Below are positions 61,440 through 64,000 of a stretch of DNA of 64,000 nucleotides, in pieces. Below the pieces are notes generated by a model. It saw nothing but the letters and a program-made list of their open reading frames with translations, did no database searches and was not told the origin of the DNA. This DNA comes from Apoderus coryli (lineage: Eukaryota > Arthropoda > Insecta > Coleoptera > Attelabidae). Made by a program: the position numbers and the translations under genes. The stretch's first letter is position 1. Every line of letters starts with the position of its first letter. The stretch is from NCBI GenBank assembly GCA_911728435.2, contig OU452203.1:13289651-13353650 (forward strand), given 5' to 3'.

Positions 61440-61920
61440 TATTTATATCTACTTCTATTACATCAACAAAATTTTTAATTCATAATTATTATAGTGTTTA
61501 AATGAATAGAAATCAGAAACTATCGGCCATACATGTTTCGGGACTAGACCAGTCCCATCACAATCACACAACGCTGAGACATACAATATTCCAGTTAAAT
61601 TTCTATTGAAGTCATTTTATGGAAAAATATTTGATTTATTAAAATTTAATTAAAATCTGAAAAACTTTATTGAAAAATAAGCAAAATATGATATACAAAA
61701 AGAAAAAATAGATCAAAAAATATGTAATTGTAATATTTTTTGATCTATTTTTTCTTTTTGTATATCATATTTTGCTTATTTTTCAATAAAGTTTTTAAGA
61801 TTATTTAACGGTTTTGTTTGTTTTGCTAAAATTCTCAAAGCATGTATGGCCGATAGTTTCTGATTTCTATTTAATTTATCTTGTGGAGATTCAACTTTCA
61901 TTTAAACACTAAAATTGAAA
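61440..61920. repeat. Long palindrome flanked by inverted copies of the hammerhead-bearing repeat
   Basis: At 61,655-61,805 two arms of about 66 bp (ATATGATATACAAAAAG... and its inverse) flank a short spacer. Outside them, 61,495-61,545 and 61,840-61,910 are inverted copies with CATGTATGGCCGATAG and TTTCTGATTTCTATT. The left copy (minus strand) has the stem II GGGACT/AGTCCC and GAAACATGTA of the motif, but CTGATGA is lost. The right copy begins almost exactly at the predicted cleavage site. Confidence 0.7.
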
Positions 61921-62799
61921 CTCCACTTAAGAATGGACTATTTTTTCAAATTATCATAATTATTATTTTGTGGCAGATAGATCACAATGTTCACACGTGC
62001 TGGTTTGTCCTTTTGTTATTGGTTTGTATGACTCTTTATTTTTGTTTCTTATTTTCATTTTTGATTATTGGTTGGAAGTATTCAGTTTGGTCAATTGATT
62101 TGGAAATTATTATATTTTTTGTATTTAAGATTGGATGAAAAATTGTAATGTTCCGCACGCTTGAGGTAAAGATATCTACACACAAACCATATACAGTGGT
62201 TTTTCATTTATTTCCAGGTGCTATTTAGCAATATTATACAAGTAATATGTATTTGTTTACCATGTAAATTTTTTTTTTTTGGAAATAAATTATTATTATT
62301 ATTTACAACTATAAATTAAATTATATTGCAAAATAAGGTTCTTTTTTACCAGCTTAACAATGGTGGTATAACTGCAAACCAATCTCAAATCTTCTGGAGG
62401 GATATTAGAGCATTTAGGCTAGACATTGTTTTAACCGAGTGCAACTGGCTAGTTTTCTCCGAAGATAAATAGGATACACTACAACTGTTGCTGGCTGCAC
62501 CTAGTTCTAGCCGCCTAAGCTAGATTTAAGCTCACTTCGGCTTTTAGCCGTAATATAATATATACAAATTTTTGCTGCTTTACTTTGAAGGTATTTTTTT
62601 AAGAAATTTACAAGGAGGTCTTTTTAATTCCGTGGAATGATGGAGATGAAAGTTAGTGGTTGAGATATTTTTAGTCGCGACATGTTCTAGGACTCCTAAG
62701 TAGTATAAATACCAAGTCTTGTCTTATTTGGGTCATTAATCTTTGAACTATCGTGGATTAAACAACTCAAGCGGGAAGAAAATGCAAGGAAGGTCTGTC
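61921..62799. other. AT-rich DNA, nothing recognised
   Basis: An 85-codon hydrophobic frame at 61,881-62,138 reflects T-rich composition rather than a gene. Confidence 0.5.
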
Positions 62800-63110
62800 C
62801 AAACGATTATGGAAGATATGTCATCGGTCTTGCTCAGGAAAAACAAGTGCAAGAAGGATGCCGAGAATTCTCACGATACCACAAAACCTACATCGCGTAG
62901 AATCTTCTCGTGCGTTTTTAGACCTCTGTATTGAAGATACGTATGGCGTTCTGGCGTGGATTGTTACTGGAGACGAAAATGGAGTTCATCGTTAAGAACC
63001 TGAGTCCAATCAACACTCCCTGCAATAGCACATTACAACCCAAGAAGTTTAGGGTTCCTACACAGTCAGCCGGAAAATTCAGGCGACCATCTACTAGGAA
63101 GAAAAAGGTG
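62800..63110 (+). pseudogene. mariner transposase fragment
   Basis: RVESSRAFLDLCIEDTYGVL, AWIVTGDENGVHR and stop, then in the same order EPESNQHSLQ and KKFRVPTQSAGK in other frames. This is the mariner region around the first catalytic Asp (TGDETWVHH, here with Gly for Trp). Stops and frameshifts are present. Confidence 0.75.
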
Positions 63111-63380
63111 TTTCTATAACTTCTATATGTTTGAAAAAAAATGCAATTAATTTTTCAATGGAATCCAGCCTGGTGTGAAAATTCAAGTTTCAAACCGTTT
63201 GCAATTAGAGCGGTTGTTAGAAACAAATAACCGGCCAGAGTGATATTCTAAGAGTTCTATTTTTTTTAATTCTGACTCAATAAAAGTTTGAAACTGCGAC
63301 ACTACCTCTCCAACTTGCTGTCATCGGGATTTTTCTCTTCGCCATTCTTCTGAATCTGGTATTTGATTTGTTTCATTATA

Positions 63381-64000
63381 CAGGGTGGTCCAGTTTCGAA
63401 AGCGAAAACCACAAAATAATATCATTTCGTATTATAAACTGAGTGTCAAAGTTTCTATGAAAAATTTTAAATTTATTTTTAAAACTACTTTATATATTTA
63501 AATGAAAGTTGACGTGTTTAGATATGTAATTTAAATACAACTTTTTACGTAAAAATTATTACTTTACTTGCACCAGTGGCGTGCGTACGGACATATCTTC
63601 CCACAATTTTAATGACAAATATGGTACGTCACTGATTTTTGTAGAAGCAAAAATTATTTCTAGAATCCTTGTTCAATTTACAACAAAAAAGGCTCTTTGT
63701 TTTTTTTTCGTTTGACACAAAGTTTGCAAGTAAACAATTAAAATACCTACTGATTTCTGAAAAAAATAACGACAGCGAAAATAAGAAATTTAATTAGTGC
63801 CTTTCAACAACAATAACAAAATGTAATCCACCCACCTCAATACATTTTCGACATCTTCTCACTAACGCAGATACTTCATACGAATTTCGCCGCATATCAT
63901 TGCAGGCTTTCTGAATTCTTAATTCGGGATTAGCATAGACTTTGTCTTTAATAGTGCACCAAACGTAAAAGTCTAGCAGATTAGGCTTGGTTGGCTAGGC
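63381..64000 (-). mobile_element. Tc1/mariner-like element entering from the right edge of the window (partial)
   Basis: The end CAGGGTGGTCCAG preceded by TA at 63,379-63,380 matches the terminus of the DD41D element at 22,765 over the first 11 bases. The 3' part of a transposase lies inside on the minus strand. The element continues beyond the window. Confidence 0.75.
63794..64000 (-). pseudogene. C-terminal part of Tc1/mariner-superfamily transposase (partial, probably broken)
   Basis: The minus strand reads PNLLDFYVWCTIKDKVYANP, AVRR-like LVRRCRKCIEVGGLHFVIV and stop TAA at 63,794-63,796. NLLDFYVW holds the third catalytic Asp and RKCIEVGG the usual C-terminus (RCIEVNGGH). The second codon from the window edge is TAG where SPD would be expected, so this copy is probably a pseudogene; a frame change just upstream cannot be excluded. 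Confidence 0.7.

Noticed and set aside
1..64000. CRISPR array, prokaryotic operons, rRNA genes
   Set aside because: No regularly spaced repeats with unique spacers, no rRNA-like sequence, and the architecture is eukaryotic throughout.

Overview
This is a window of AT-rich nuclear DNA from an insect, possibly a beetle (the order is a guess from the transposon types). Nothing in it is bacterial: there are no operons, splice signals are visible, introns are long, and the sequence between exons is dominated by decayed transposable elements (TEs). Only one host gene can be supported.

Host gene, minus strand, about 13.15-45.4 kb. It encodes a C2H2 zinc-finger transcription factor. By recall only, the five-finger block resembles the Drosophila dati (CG2052) type. 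A 29-codon candidate first coding exon (45,339-45,426) has an in-frame stop just upstream, a GTAGGG donor and a split codon of phase 1. It lies just downstream, on the minus strand, of a GC-rich, CpG-rich island (45,690-46,010). Two distal exons, 20,718-21,871 and 13,154-14,130, are homologous to each other. Both have clean acceptors of the same phase 1 and both end in a stop. They look like a tandem duplication giving two alternative 3' terminal exons: a Gln/Pro-rich version with four fingers and a compact version with five. Intron 1 would be 23.5 or 31.2 kb and is packed with TEs. Other GC-rich islands at 40.33-40.45 and 52.87-53.3 kb may be further promoters or 5' exons.

Transposons. The best preserved is a complete Tc1/mariner-superfamily element of DD41D (rosa-like) spacing at 22,765-24,851, with an open 357-aa transposase, inverted repeats of about 365 bp and a TA duplication. 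The rest are remnants: mariners at 36.5-37.5, 56.5, 57.8, 62.8 and 63.4-64.0 kb; an IS630/Tc1-like transposase at 30.3 kb; pogo at 54.0-54.6 kb; hAT at 46.5-49.05 kb with a non-LTR retrotransposon inside; other non-LTR reverse-transcriptase fragments at 25.8, 32.1-33.0, 39.4 and 59.6-60.4 kb; a hAT MITE with target duplication at 51.07-51.56 kb; several MITE hairpins; and SINE-like insertions at 16.9, 53.6, 56.4 and 60.4-60.66 kb.

The most unusual signal is a dispersed repeat family whose members carry a hammerhead-ribozyme-like motif: CTGANGA, a hairpin, GAAAC, then a short palindrome ending GTC, with a complementary stem I. Copies of varying preservation lie at 12.17, 16.40, 16.65, 17.93, 19.50, 28.01, 28.91, 49.55, 59.97 and 61.53 kb. 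Most share a downstream TGGAGTAGACG-like tail. Three sets are arranged as inverted pairs around palindromic AT-rich cores. One copy sits in a 415-bp insertion with a perfect 13-bp target duplication and an A14 tail. I consider this the best candidate for an undescribed system here, with the caveat that all copies carry an extra base between core and stem II.

The remaining stretches, about 1-8 kb and most gaps between the elements listed, are AT-rich DNA with no supportable gene.
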